Position numbers and translations under genes: made by a program
Assembly: GCA_903953145.1 (NCBI GenBank)
Contig: CAJBIL010000462.1
Coordinates: forward strand, 1-22,490
Length of the DNA stretch: 22,490 nucleotides
Origin: an uncultured beta proteobacterium
GTDB taxonomy: Bacteria > Pseudomonadota > Gammaproteobacteria > Burkholderiales > Rhodocyclaceae
Direction: 5' to 3'
The notes under the pieces: model-generated
Databases searched by the model: none
Told to the model about the DNA's origin: nothing
What the model saw: only the letters and a program-made list of their open reading frames with translations
In this document: piece after piece, positions 1 to 7,526 of the stretch
Numbering within the stretch: the first letter of the stretch is position 1
How the letters are laid out: every line of letters begins with the position of its first letter

Positions 1-40
1 CGCCCTCATAGCATTTAAGCTATGAGGGCGTTTCGCTTTT
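1..40 (+). terminator. Perfect 12-bp hairpin followed by T-rich tract, likely rho-independent terminator
   Basis: Bases 1-12 are an exact reverse complement of 19-30, with a 6-nt loop (ATTTAA). On the plus strand the tract TTTCGCTTTT follows directly. This fits a terminator for a plus-strand gene lying left of the window, convergent with recJ. The hairpin could also end the minus-strand recJ transcript if an A-rich stretch precedes base 1, which cannot be seen. The rest of the stretch up to recJ (41-129) shows no gene or further signal. Confidence 0.65.
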
Positions 41-129
41 ACAAAATTCGTTTCAGATCCTTCATCTTAGAAAGCGAAGATTACTGATTCTTAATTTCTT
101 TTCAATCGGTAACGTGATCCGCGGAGAAT

Positions 130-1833
130 TCAAAACGAATAATTATTGATGATATGCTCGATCATCAGCTGCGGTGTTTGAACCCCGTTATAGTCATTGA
201 TCCCCAGTCGGTAGGCTGCTCTGATCGTATTGCTCGGTGCATCGCTGAAATTAAACTGGATAGCATCGAGTTGTTGCTCTCCTTTGCGCAGACGCATTTT
301 CAAGTGCTTTTCTTTGAGAATACGTTGGCTCTCTACGATGAATTCGTCTTCAAAGACCGGTGCAGGAAAGCCTTGACCCCACACTTCGTTTTCTAGCAAG
401 CGTGCTGTGTTGATTGAGTGATAACCTGATTCCAGCCCACCGTCGGTTTCCAGTGTCTGTGTAAGATCGGCTGGTGCAAGCAGTTCGTCGGCGATCTGCG
501 CAAAGAGGTCTCTGAAGTGTAAAAAGTCGACTTCCAACATGGTTACGCCGGCCGCCATCGCGTGGCCACCAAAGCGCAGGAGCAGATTTGGTGCTCGTTT
601 GGAAATGAGATCAAGCGCATCACGAAGGTGAAGCCCTTGTATTGAACGGCCTGATCCTTTGATCTGTCCGTTGTCGCCACGTGCGAAGGCGAATACCGGT
701 CGGTGCAGTTTTTCCTTGATGCGCGAGGCGAGAATGCCGACAACCCCCTGATGCCATTCGGTGTCGAACAATGCGATACCAGCCAGATCGCTCGTCTTGA
801 GCTTTTCGAGGTGGATTAGCGCTTGTTCCTGCATGCCAGACTCGATTTCACGCCGCTCACGATTGAGAGCGTCAAGCTGTTGCGCAATGTTCATGGCACG
901 TGCTTCGTCGTCGGTGATCAGGCATTCGATACCGAGCGACATGTCTGCGAGGCGACCGGCGGCGTTGAGGCGCGGTCCGATTATGAAGCCCATGTCGACG
1001 CTCGATGCCTGTGCCGGGTTGCGCCCCGCAGCGCGGAATATGGCTTTGATCCCCGGAGTCAGTTTTCCTTCACGTATCCGTTTCAAGCCCTGGCTGACGA
1101 GGATACGGTTGTTTCGGTCCAGTTTGACGACGTCGGCAACTGTGCCTAGTGCGACTAGGTCGAGTAGTGTGGCGAGGTTGGGTTCTTTGCGTTCGTTGCA
1201 AAACCAGTCGCGTTTACGAAGTTCGGCGCGTAGTGCGAGCATGACATAGAACATCACGCCGACGCCGGCCATGCATTTACTCGGAAAGTCGCAGCCAGGC
1301 TGGTTCGGGTTGACGATACACTCTGCGGCCGGCAGGATTTCGGCCGGCAGGTGGTGGTCAGTGATTAGCGTCGCGATGCCGAGTTCATTGGCACGAGCGA
1401 CACCTTCGATGCTTGCGATGCCGTTATCAACGGTGACGATGAGGTCCGGGCTCATGGTCGTGGCGAGATCAACGATTTCCGGCGATAAACCATAACCGTA
1501 AGTGAAGCGGTTTGGTACCAGATAATCGACTGTTGCGCCAAAAGAACGCAACGCGCGCACACTAACAGCGCAAGCGGTGGCGCCATCGCAGTCGTAGTCA
1601 GCGACGATCAGGATACGGGCTTCAGCTTCTATAGCATCGGCCAACAGAATTGCAGCCTGCGGGGTGTTGGTCAGCAACGAGGGCGCAAGCAGATATTTAA
1701 GTTCGTAATCGAGTTCGCTGCGCGTCTGGATACCGCGTGCAGCGTAAATTCGAGCGAGCAACGGATGCAGTCCTTGTTGCTCAAGTTGCCATTGCACATG
1801 TGGTGAAACAGTGCGGGTGTGTAATTGGGTCAT
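130..1833 (-). CDS. recJ: Single-stranded-DNA-specific exonuclease RecJ
   Basis: RecJ degrades single-stranded DNA 5' to 3' in RecF-pathway recombination, mismatch repair and base excision repair. The 567-residue product is close to the usual length (577 in E. coli). The DHH phosphoesterase motifs are intact: VADYDCDG at 77-84, TVDNG at 135-139, DHH at 159-161 and the aspartate-rich LDLVALGTVAD near 225-234. The DHHA1 part shows EWHQGVVGI at 359-367, GSGRS at 393-397 and FGGHAMAAG at 421-429, followed by an OB-fold tail. The ATG at 1833 is chosen because it overlaps the stop of the upstream rpfE-like gene (ATGA) and has AAAGG (complement of 1840-1844) 6 nt before it. The frame stays open to 1899, but that extension lies inside the upstream gene. 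It is probably the last gene of a map-glnD-rpfE-recJ transcript. Confidence 0.96.
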   Translation of the reverse strand: MTQLHTRTVSPHVQWQLEQQGLHPLLARIYAARGIQTRSELDYELKYLLAPSLLTNTPQAAILLADAIEAEARILIVADYDCDGATACAVSVRALRSFGATVDYLVPNRFTYGYGLSPEIVDLATTMSPDLIVTVDNGIASIEGVARANELGIATLITDHHLPAEILPAAECIVNPNQPGCDFPSKCMAGVGVMFYVMLALRAELRKRDWFCNERKEPNLATLLDLVALGTVADVVKLDRNNRILVSQGLKRIREGKLTPGIKAIFRAAGRNPAQASSVDMGFIIGPRLNAAGRLADMSLGIECLITDDEARAMNIAQQLDALNRERREIESGMQEQALIHLEKLKTSDLAGIALFDTEWHQGVVGILASRIKEKLHRPVFAFARGDNGQIKGSGRSIQGLHLRDALDLISKRAPNLLLRFGGHAMAAGVTMLEVDFLHFRDLFAQIADELLAPADLTQTLETDGGLESGYHSINTARLLENEVWGQGFPAPVFEDEFIVESQRILKEKHLKMRLRKGEQQLDAIQFNFSDAPSNTIRAAYRLGINDYNGVQTPQLMIEHIINNYSF

Positions 1834-2891
1834 ACTATGCCTTTGGCGAGATTCCGTGCGGTAATAGAGAGTGGCTGGGCGCGGCGCCACAGTTTCCACT
1901 GATCAGTGCGACGGCTCTCCCAAGCAAGCGCACCATAGGCAGTCGAGCTTTCAAGGCGCAGGTATTTTATTTTTCCAACCGTCAATGCTTTGCGCAGCGG
2001 CAAGAACCAGCGTTCTTCAAGTGCTAGCAGGGCGTTACGGTAGGCGTCGCCGTCCTGATACTGAACGACTCCTAACAGATCTTCGAGGACAACCAGGTGA
2101 TGGCTGCCCGGCGCGGTTTTGCTGAACAGCGCCGCAGACTCGGCAGGTACCCCATGTATGGGGACACCAGCCGCATAACCAAGTCCGAGTGCCAGCGGGT
2201 TGGTGCTCCAGACGCCGTCAAAGCGGCTCTCAACGCGTGGCGGTAGTGCACCTGCCCCCCAAAGCCACAAACTGTTGATCGGCATTCGGCCGGCAAGTTC
2301 GCGAGCGGCGTTGGTCGGATGGCTGTGCAGTAACATTTGCGCTTCGTTAAGCAACTGCCGAAGCGAGGCGGTTTGCCGGTTTTGAGGCAGTTGCGCCTCT
2401 ACGCGACGACCGACGATGGCCGAGAGTGGCGGCACGTTGAATTCCCCGAGTTGGGTTGTTGCCGAAAGCTGCAGATACCAGCGGTCAGCAGTGGCAACTT
2501 GGAAACTGCCGATATCTGCAAAATGGTGATTGAGTTCTTCTACGAGTGTATGAGCCTCGTCAAGTTCGATACCAAAGCTGCTGCTATCTGCCAGAATCAG
2601 ACGATCCTGCTGAAAACGCAAATGAACCGGGTCGGCGCATACCCAGAAGGCATCAGCGGCAAGTGTTTCTAGCGTAGATCGCTCCCCAAACCGGCGAAAC
2701 GCTGCGTAAGGTGCACTTTCCGGAAGCCCGAAAGCATCTGTTAACGTAGCTTCCAGAGATTGCGGCGGGCGTCGCAGCGTGCGGCTACGCGCAATCAGTG
2801 TATCGAGTGCAGGGCAGGAAATGGCCTCAAAGGTGTCGCGGTCGTCCGGTTCCGGCCAGATGAGTTCAGGGACGAGGAGAGTGAGCTGCAT
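1830..2891 (-). CDS. RpfE-like conserved protein of unknown function
   Basis: This 353-residue protein resembles the family annotated as 'RpfE-type regulatory protein' or, doubtfully, 'cofactor-independent phosphoglycerate mutase' (COG4255-like, from memory). I see no signal peptide, membrane segment or phosphatase metal site. Recognisable stretches are ADPVHLRFQQDRLIL at 86-100 and a tryptophan-rich INSLWLWGAGALPP at 205-218. The N-terminus is hydrophobic-beta then proline-rich (MQLTLLVPELIWPEP). In Xanthomonas, rpfE also sits beside recJ, so the linkage is conserved across classes. The start follows the glnD stop by 42 bp with only a weak AAGG upstream, and the end overlaps the recJ start by 4 bp. 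Family membership is fairly sure; the molecular function is unknown, and the mutase label should not be taken as activity. Confidence 0.85.
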   Translation of the reverse strand: MQLTLLVPELIWPEPDDRDTFEAISCPALDTLIARSRTLRRPPQSLEATLTDAFGLPESAPYAAFRRFGERSTLETLAADAFWVCADPVHLRFQQDRLILADSSSFGIELDEAHTLVEELNHHFADIGSFQVATADRWYLQLSATTQLGEFNVPPLSAIVGRRVEAQLPQNRQTASLRQLLNEAQMLLHSHPTNAARELAGRMPINSLWLWGAGALPPRVESRFDGVWSTNPLALGLGYAAGVPIHGVPAESAALFSKTAPGSHHLVVLEDLLGVVQYQDGDAYRNALLALEERWFLPLRKALTVGKIKYLRLESSTAYGALAWESRRTDQWKLWRRAQPLSITARNLAKGIV

Positions 2892-2933
2892 GGGGCCTTG
2901 ATGAGCGTAATTTGAAGTTTCCGGGGTGACAGA

Positions 2934-5516
2934 TTAAAGCTGTAGCTGTTCCAGCATTTCGGTTTCTAGCTTTATCCGGCTCGCACTCTCGCGTAAGTCC
3001 CCGCCACTAATCAGGAAGGTGTCTTCAACTCGCTCTCCAAGCGTTGCAATTTTTGCGGTGTGCAGGATGGCTCGATGTTTGGCCAAGGTTTTTGCAACCG
3101 TGTAGAGGAGGCCTGGGCGATCTGCAGCGCTTACTGACAACACGAAAACAGCGCCTTTTTCATCTGGTTCGATACTGACTACGGGCTGAATCGGGAAGTG
3201 TTTGACTTGGCGAGAGACTCTGCCACTGGCGGGAATTTCAGGTGGAGATTGATTGGTCAGTCGTTCAGTTAGCTCATGTTCGACATAACTGATCATCTCA
3301 CGATCACTATCGCGACCGCTTACATCAAGTAGCATAAAACTGTCGAGCGCGTAACCGTGGCGGGTGGTGTGGATCTTGGCATCAAGAATGTTGTAACCAG
3401 CACGTCCAAAAAAACCGACCAGTCGCGCAAACAAATCAGGCTGATCCAGCGTATAGACCATCACTTCAAGTCCATCACCCTGCGTCGTCATGCGGGCCTT
3501 AACGACGGGTTGATCAATGTGGATTCGGTAGTGCAAGGCGCGCGTATGCCAAGCGATTTCCTCGGCTGAGTGGCGGAGAAAATACACGGTGTCGAGTTGT
3601 TTCCAGAGTCGCTCATGTACGGTGTCAGACAGGGCGAAATAGCGCAGCAGGCGCATGGCTTCCTGCTGTCGCTCCTGAATAACACCTTGTGTCAAGGGTA
3701 CTTCACCTCCAGCTAACAGTAATCGTCTGGTTTCGCTGTACAGTTGCTCGAGTAACTGTCCCTTCCAGGTATTCCATACCTTCGGGCTAGTGCCACGAAT
3801 GTCGGCGACGGTAAATAAGTAGAGCGCAGTCAGATGCCTTTCATCGTGGGTGATGCTTGCAAACGCAGCAACCACATCAGGGTCGGAAATATCTTGTTTT
3901 TGGGCCACATTGGACATCACTAGATGTTGTCGAACCAGCCAAACAATCAGTTCGGCGTCTTCTGTTGCAATGCTATGGCTATCACAGAATATTTGTGCAT
4001 CGACTGCTCCAAGCTGGGAGTGGTCTCCTCCCCGTCCTTTTGCGATATCGTGAAAGAGTGCAGCAATATAAAGCACCCAGGGACGCGGAAAATCGCTGAT
4101 TAGTCGACTGCATACCGGATATTCGTGGGCGAATTCATCCATCGTAAAGCGACGTAAATTGCGCATCACTTGCAGAATATGCTGATCCACCGTGTATACG
4201 TGGAATAGATCATGCTGCATCTGGCCGACGATCTTTCCAAAGTTGGGCAAGTAGCGGCCAAGAATGCCGAACTGATTCATGCGGCGCAGACCATGAATCA
4301 GGCCGCGTGGCTGTTTGAAAAGATCAAGGAAGCGCGCACGGTTTTCTGGGTTCTGGCGAAAACTGTCATCAATCCAGTCCCGGGCCCGCCACTGCGCGCG
4401 CAGTGTTCTGGCTGTCATCCCCTTTAACTCGGGATGTTGCTGCAATAGTAAAAAACCTTCAAGAATAGCGCTTGGTGTTTTGTTGAAAAGGTCTTCGTCA
4501 ATAACATCCAGCAATTCGTGTGCGTTTTGGAAATGTTCGTTAATTGGCAGGGGCGGCTGATCGGGTGGTGGAAAAATCATCGCGCCGATGTTTTGCAATA
4601 GAATTGTATTAATCTGGGTGACAGTTTTTGCTGTACGGTAGTATTCCTGCATCAGTTGTTCGCTGGCTCGCCGCGTTTGCGTTGCCTCGAACCCTAGTTG
4701 CTGTGCGAGAGCCGTCTGATAGTCGAAAAGTAGCCGGTCTTCGCGGCGCCCAAGATGAAAATGCAGTTGGGCTCGTAACCGTTGAAGGAAGTTCTCACAA
4801 CGTTCGAGATGCTGTTCCTCTTCGTGTGTGATAAAACCATGCCGCTCCAGATCCTGCCAATGATGACCATAACCTGCTGCACGGGCGATCCAGAGAATGG
4901 TTTGTAAATCGCGAAGCCCACCCGGACTTTCCTTGCAGTTTGGCTCAAGGCTGTAAGGTGTTTCATGGTAGCGAAGATGACGCTCATCCTGCTCCATCCG
5001 TTTTGCACGAAAAAAAGCACGCGGATCAAGGCGAGTGCTCAGGCCGGTCAAGAATTTATCGAAGAGTTTTTTACTGCCGGTCAATAAACGCGCTTCAATC
5101 AGTGATGTTTGGATTGTAATGTCGCCGGCAGCCTCATTCAGACATTCCTCAATGGTGCGTACGCTATGGCCCGTCTCCAATCCAATATCCCAGAACAGGC
5201 CGACCAGTTGCTCCAGTCGTTTAGTCTGGCTGGCATTGGGCTGGTTGGGCAGGAGTAGCAGTAAGTCAATGTCGGATGCCGGGCATAACTCACCGCGTCC
5301 GTAGCCACCGACCGCGACCAGTGCAAAAGATACTGGAAAGCCAAGTTCAGCCCAAAGTGCGCAGAGGACTTCGTCAATTAACTGGCAGCGCGCGAGCAGT
5401 AGTTGTTTGGTGTCGCCGTTGTGCTCATACGATGAGCGAATTGACTTATGACTTTCTTGTAGTCTTGACTTGTAGCGCGCAAGAAGATCGCTACGTATTG
5501 CGGCGTCAAATTTCAT
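2934..5516 (-). CDS. glnD: Bifunctional [protein-PII] uridylyltransferase / uridylyl-removing enzyme GlnD
   Basis: GlnD senses glutamine and adds UMP to, or removes it from, the PII signal proteins GlnB/GlnK, which sets glutamine synthetase activity and nitrogen-regulated transcription. The 860-residue product (about 890 in E. coli) has all four domains. The nucleotidyltransferase shows GGYGRGEL at 70-77 and SDIDLLLL at 81-88, with both catalytic aspartates. The HD hydrolase shows the first His near 446 and FHDIAKGRGGDHS at 488-500. The first ACT domain is at about 682-731 and the second at about 789-838. Every key residue looks intact, so both activities are expected. The ATG at 5516 lies 6 bp after the map stop. 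No Shine-Dalgarno precedes it; the bases just upstream read CCTCC, so coupling to map translation is likely. Confidence 0.97.
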   Translation of the reverse strand: MKFDAAIRSDLLARYKSRLQESHKSIRSSYEHNGDTKQLLLARCQLIDEVLCALWAELGFPVSFALVAVGGYGRGELCPASDIDLLLLLPNQPNASQTKRLEQLVGLFWDIGLETGHSVRTIEECLNEAAGDITIQTSLIEARLLTGSKKLFDKFLTGLSTRLDPRAFFRAKRMEQDERHLRYHETPYSLEPNCKESPGGLRDLQTILWIARAAGYGHHWQDLERHGFITHEEEQHLERCENFLQRLRAQLHFHLGRREDRLLFDYQTALAQQLGFEATQTRRASEQLMQEYYRTAKTVTQINTILLQNIGAMIFPPPDQPPLPINEHFQNAHELLDVIDEDLFNKTPSAILEGFLLLQQHPELKGMTARTLRAQWRARDWIDDSFRQNPENRARFLDLFKQPRGLIHGLRRMNQFGILGRYLPNFGKIVGQMQHDLFHVYTVDQHILQVMRNLRRFTMDEFAHEYPVCSRLISDFPRPWVLYIAALFHDIAKGRGGDHSQLGAVDAQIFCDSHSIATEDAELIVWLVRQHLVMSNVAQKQDISDPDVVAAFASITHDERHLTALYLFTVADIRGTSPKVWNTWKGQLLEQLYSETRRLLLAGGEVPLTQGVIQERQQEAMRLLRYFALSDTVHERLWKQLDTVYFLRHSAEEIAWHTRALHYRIHIDQPVVKARMTTQGDGLEVMVYTLDQPDLFARLVGFFGRAGYNILDAKIHTTRHGYALDSFMLLDVSGRDSDREMISYVEHELTERLTNQSPPEIPASGRVSRQVKHFPIQPVVSIEPDEKGAVFVLSVSAADRPGLLYTVAKTLAKHRAILHTAKIATLGERVEDTFLISGGDLRESASRIKLETEMLEQLQL

Positions 5517-5522
5517 CGGAGG

Positions 5523-6323
5523 CTACTTGATCCAGTCCGGTTTCAGGCGGGAGGCTGCTGACATAGTCAGCACTTCAAATCCAGTTTCGGTGACCAAAAT
5601 TGTATGTTCCCATTGGGCAGAAAGGCTGTGATCCTTGGTGACAATAGTCCAGCCGTCAGCGAGTTCCCGGATGCCTGCTTTGCCGGCATTGATCATCGGC
5701 TCAATCGTGAAAATCATTCCGGTTTTTATTTCAACACCTGTACCACGTTGGCCGTAATGAACGACTTGTGGGTCCTCATGAAATTTTGCGCCAATCCCGT
5801 GACCACAAAACTCGCGGACGACCGAACAACCAGAGCTTTCTGCATGTTTTTGAATGGCGTTGCCAATATCGCCCAGATGGCCACCCGGACGGACTTGCAT
5901 AATACCTAGCCAAAGGCATTCGAAGGTGAGTTCACACAGGCGCTTGGCCTGAATCGACGTTTCTCCAAGCTGAAACATCCTGCTTGTATCTCCGTGATAG
6001 CCATTCTTGATAACGGTGATGTCGAGGTTAACAATATCACCATTTTTTAGCAGCTTATCGCCAGGGACACCATGACAAACCTGATGGTTAATCGAGGTAC
6101 AAATAGATTTTGGGTAGGGTTTGTAACCGGGAGGGGCATAGTTCAAAGGTGCCGGAATGCAGCCTTGAATATCAACCATATAGTCATGACAGAGCCGATC
6201 CAGCTCCTCCGTTGAAATACCTGTTTTAACAAAAGGTGTTATGTAGTCGAGTACTTCTCCGGCAAGTTGGCCAGCGATGCGCATTTTTTCAATTTCTTCG
6301 GGAGTTTTTAGCGTAATACTCAT
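5523..6323 (-). CDS. map: Methionine aminopeptidase, type I
   Basis: The enzyme removes the initiator methionine from nascent proteins at the ribosome exit. The 266-residue product matches the type Ia length (264 in E. coli). All five metal ligands are visible: D101 (NLDITV), D112 (HGDTSRMF), H175 (GHGIG), E208 (FTIEPM) and E239 (AQWEHT). The substrate-binding His is H84 in CHGVPG. The start at 6323 gives the usual N-terminus MSITLKTPEEIEKMR. The frame can be extended to 6353 (MAFFILINNK), but those residues are not typical of the family. The Shine-Dalgarno sequence is weak. The gene heads the leftward map-glnD-rpfE-recJ cluster and is divergent from rpsB, the same map/rpsB pairing as in E. 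coli. Confidence 0.96.
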   Translation of the reverse strand: MSITLKTPEEIEKMRIAGQLAGEVLDYITPFVKTGISTEELDRLCHDYMVDIQGCIPAPLNYAPPGYKPYPKSICTSINHQVCHGVPGDKLLKNGDIVNLDITVIKNGYHGDTSRMFQLGETSIQAKRLCELTFECLWLGIMQVRPGGHLGDIGNAIQKHAESSGCSVVREFCGHGIGAKFHEDPQVVHYGQRGTGVEIKTGMIFTIEPMINAGKAGIRELADGWTIVTKDHSLSAQWEHTILVTETGFEVLTMSAASRLKPDWIK

Positions 6324-6370
6324 TTTGTTGTTGATAAGAATGAAAAAAGCCACGAAGGGCAGAAGGGCGA

Positions 6371-6399
6371 AGGATAAAGGAAGCTGTAGTGTTAGGCAA
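6371..6399 (-). promoter_or_regulatory. Possible sigma-70 promoter for map
   Basis: On the minus strand, TTGCCT (complement of 6394-6399) and TATCCT (complement of 6371-6376) are separated by 17 bp. Each box matches the consensus only partly. The position, about 50 bp before the map start, is sensible. This is a weak match read by eye. Confidence 0.25.
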
Positions 6400-6450
6400 T
6401 TTGAAGCGACAAGCGTTCAGTTTTCTACTCTCTGCGTTTTCAACTCGCCA

Positions 6451-6481
6451 TTGAATTCATCGTTGTTATCAATGCTATAAT
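6451..6481 (+). promoter_or_regulatory. Promoter of the rpsB operon (extended -10)
   Basis: A perfect TATAAT lies at 6476-6481, preceded by TGC at 6473-6475, forming an extended -10 element. The best upstream box is TTGAAT at 6451-6456 with a long 19-bp spacer, which the extended -10 could tolerate. Transcription should begin near 6487-6489 and give a leader of about 170 nt before rpsB. It is the best promoter in the window and probably drives at least rpsB-tsf. Confidence 0.75.
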
Positions 6482-6487
6482 TGCTGG

Positions 6488-6659
6488 GTTTTGCTGGCGT
6501 GTGTCGGCAAAAATCGATGCGTACTGTTTTGGTACGTAGGGTGCGTCGTAAATGGCGCATCAATTACGCACATTCGCCTGTTCTTCAAGGGTGTCCGCCA
6601 ATTAAACAAGGTGGGCTGTAGGTAGGCGAATGGTGGTTTAACCCTTACGGAGTAACAAA
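6488..6659 (+). promoter_or_regulatory. Structured rpsB mRNA leader, candidate S2 autoregulatory site
   Basis: The leader folds by eye into successive stems. Hairpin A pairs 6518-6524 with 6532-6538 around a 7-nt loop. Stem B pairs 6541-6545 with 6567-6571 and, after a 3-nt bulge, 6549-6551 with 6564-6566. Stem C pairs CATTCGCCT (6571-6579) with AGGCGAATG (6624-6632) and encloses a small hairpin, 6595-6599 with 6610-6614. AAGGGT at 6587-6592, inside the stem C loop, is complementary to ACCCTT at 6641-6646, directly before the Shine-Dalgarno ACGGAG (6647-6652), so a pseudoknot is possible. In E. coli, S2 represses rpsB-tsf through the rpsB leader; the same role here is inference. Confidence 0.5.
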
Positions 6660-7406
6660 ATGTCTGCAACAATGCGTCAAATGCTGGAAGCCGGTGTTCA
6701 TTTCGGCCATCAAACCCGTTTCTGGAACCCGAAGATGGCACAGTATATCTTCGGTGCCCGTAGCAAAATTCATATCGTCAATCTCGAAAAGACGCTCGTC
6801 AATTACAACGAAGCGATGTCCTTTGTCCGCAAACTATCGGCAAACAAGGGCAACATTCTTTTTGTCAGTACCAAGCGCCAGGCGCGCGAGATTCTTGCAG
6901 AAGAAGCTGTTCGCTCCGGTTCGGCCTATGTCGACCAACGCTGGCTCGGCGGCATGCTGACAAACTTCAAGACAATCAAGCAGTCAACCAAACGTCTGAA
7001 AGACATGGAAGTTACTGTTGAAGACGGTTCTATCGATAAGTTGGGTAAAAAGGAAGCGCTGATGATGCAGCGTGAACTCGTCAAGCTGCAAAAGTCGATT
7101 GGCGGCATTAAGGAAATGAATACGCTTCCAGATGCATTATTCGTGATTGATGTTGGCTATCACAAGATTGCTATTACCGAAGCCAATAAGCTTGGCATCC
7201 CGGTGATTGCCGTTGTTGATACGAACCACTCGCCTGAGGGCGTCGATTACGTCATTCCAGGCAATGACGACTCTTCGCGTGCCATCCGCCTGTATGCTCG
7301 TGGCGTGGCCGATGCGATTCTTGAGGGTCGTAGTCAGTTCGTTGAGGAAATTGTTGCGGCTGCATCTGGTGATGATTTCGTTGAAGAGGAAGAGGCTGCC
7401 GAGTAA
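6660..7406 (+). CDS. rpsB: 30S ribosomal protein S2
   Basis: S2 is an essential late-binding small-subunit protein and partner of S1. The 248-residue product (241 in E. coli) begins MSATMRQMLEAGVHFGHQ, the standard S2 opening. It carries RWLGGMLTNFKTI at 94-106 and, in the C-terminal half, a DTNHSPEGVDYVIPGNDD stretch, and it ends in an acidic tail (EEEEAAE). A good Shine-Dalgarno GGAG (6649-6652) precedes the ATG by 7 nt. It is the first gene of the rightward array, behind the promoter and structured leader described separately. tsf follows after 120 bp, as in most proteobacteria. Confidence 0.98.
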   Translation: MSATMRQMLEAGVHFGHQTRFWNPKMAQYIFGARSKIHIVNLEKTLVNYNEAMSFVRKLSANKGNILFVSTKRQAREILAEEAVRSGSAYVDQRWLGGMLTNFKTIKQSTKRLKDMEVTVEDGSIDKLGKKEALMMQRELVKLQKSIGGIKEMNTLPDALFVIDVGYHKIAITEANKLGIPVIAVVDTNHSPEGVDYVIPGNDDSSRAIRLYARGVADAILEGRSQFVEEIVAAASGDDFVEEEEAAE

Positions 7407-7482
7407 GTTGTGCGGTTTTGCTACGCTTCGTCTAAGCAGATGGGGCGTGCAGATGTATATATTTTTTGAATTATTTTGATTT

Positions 7483-7509
7483 GGCGCGGCCGGCAATCCC
7501 GGCCGTGTC
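7483..7509 (+). promoter_or_regulatory. Strong hairpin in the rpsB-tsf spacer
   Basis: CGGCCGG (7487-7493) is an exact reverse complement of CCGGCCG (7499-7505) with loop CAATC. Extending outward through two G-T pairs gives an 11-bp stem spanning 7483-7509. No T-run follows; instead the tsf Shine-Dalgarno GGAG (7517-7520) begins 7 nt downstream. It is therefore not a classical terminator. It may be a processing or pause site, a partial attenuator, or a control on tsf translation. The rest of the 120-bp spacer (7407-7482) shows only an AT-rich run near 7456-7468. Confidence 0.55.
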
Positions 7510-7526
7510 CGCAAGTGGAGATAAAA

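Noticed and set aside
761..1249. 162-codon open frame on the plus strand
   Set aside because: It is antisense to the conserved core of recJ and has a Ser/Arg/Ala-biased composition typical of shadow frames.
1834..1899. Upstream extension of recJ to 1899
   Set aside because: The extra 22 residues lie inside the rpfE-like gene and do not resemble RecJ. The ATG at 1833 has a Shine-Dalgarno and an ATGA overlap.
7456..7468. AT-rich TATATATTTTTTG as a separate tsf promoter
   Set aside because: A -10-like TATATT is present, but no acceptable -35 box lies 16-18 bp upstream and the TG extension is misplaced.
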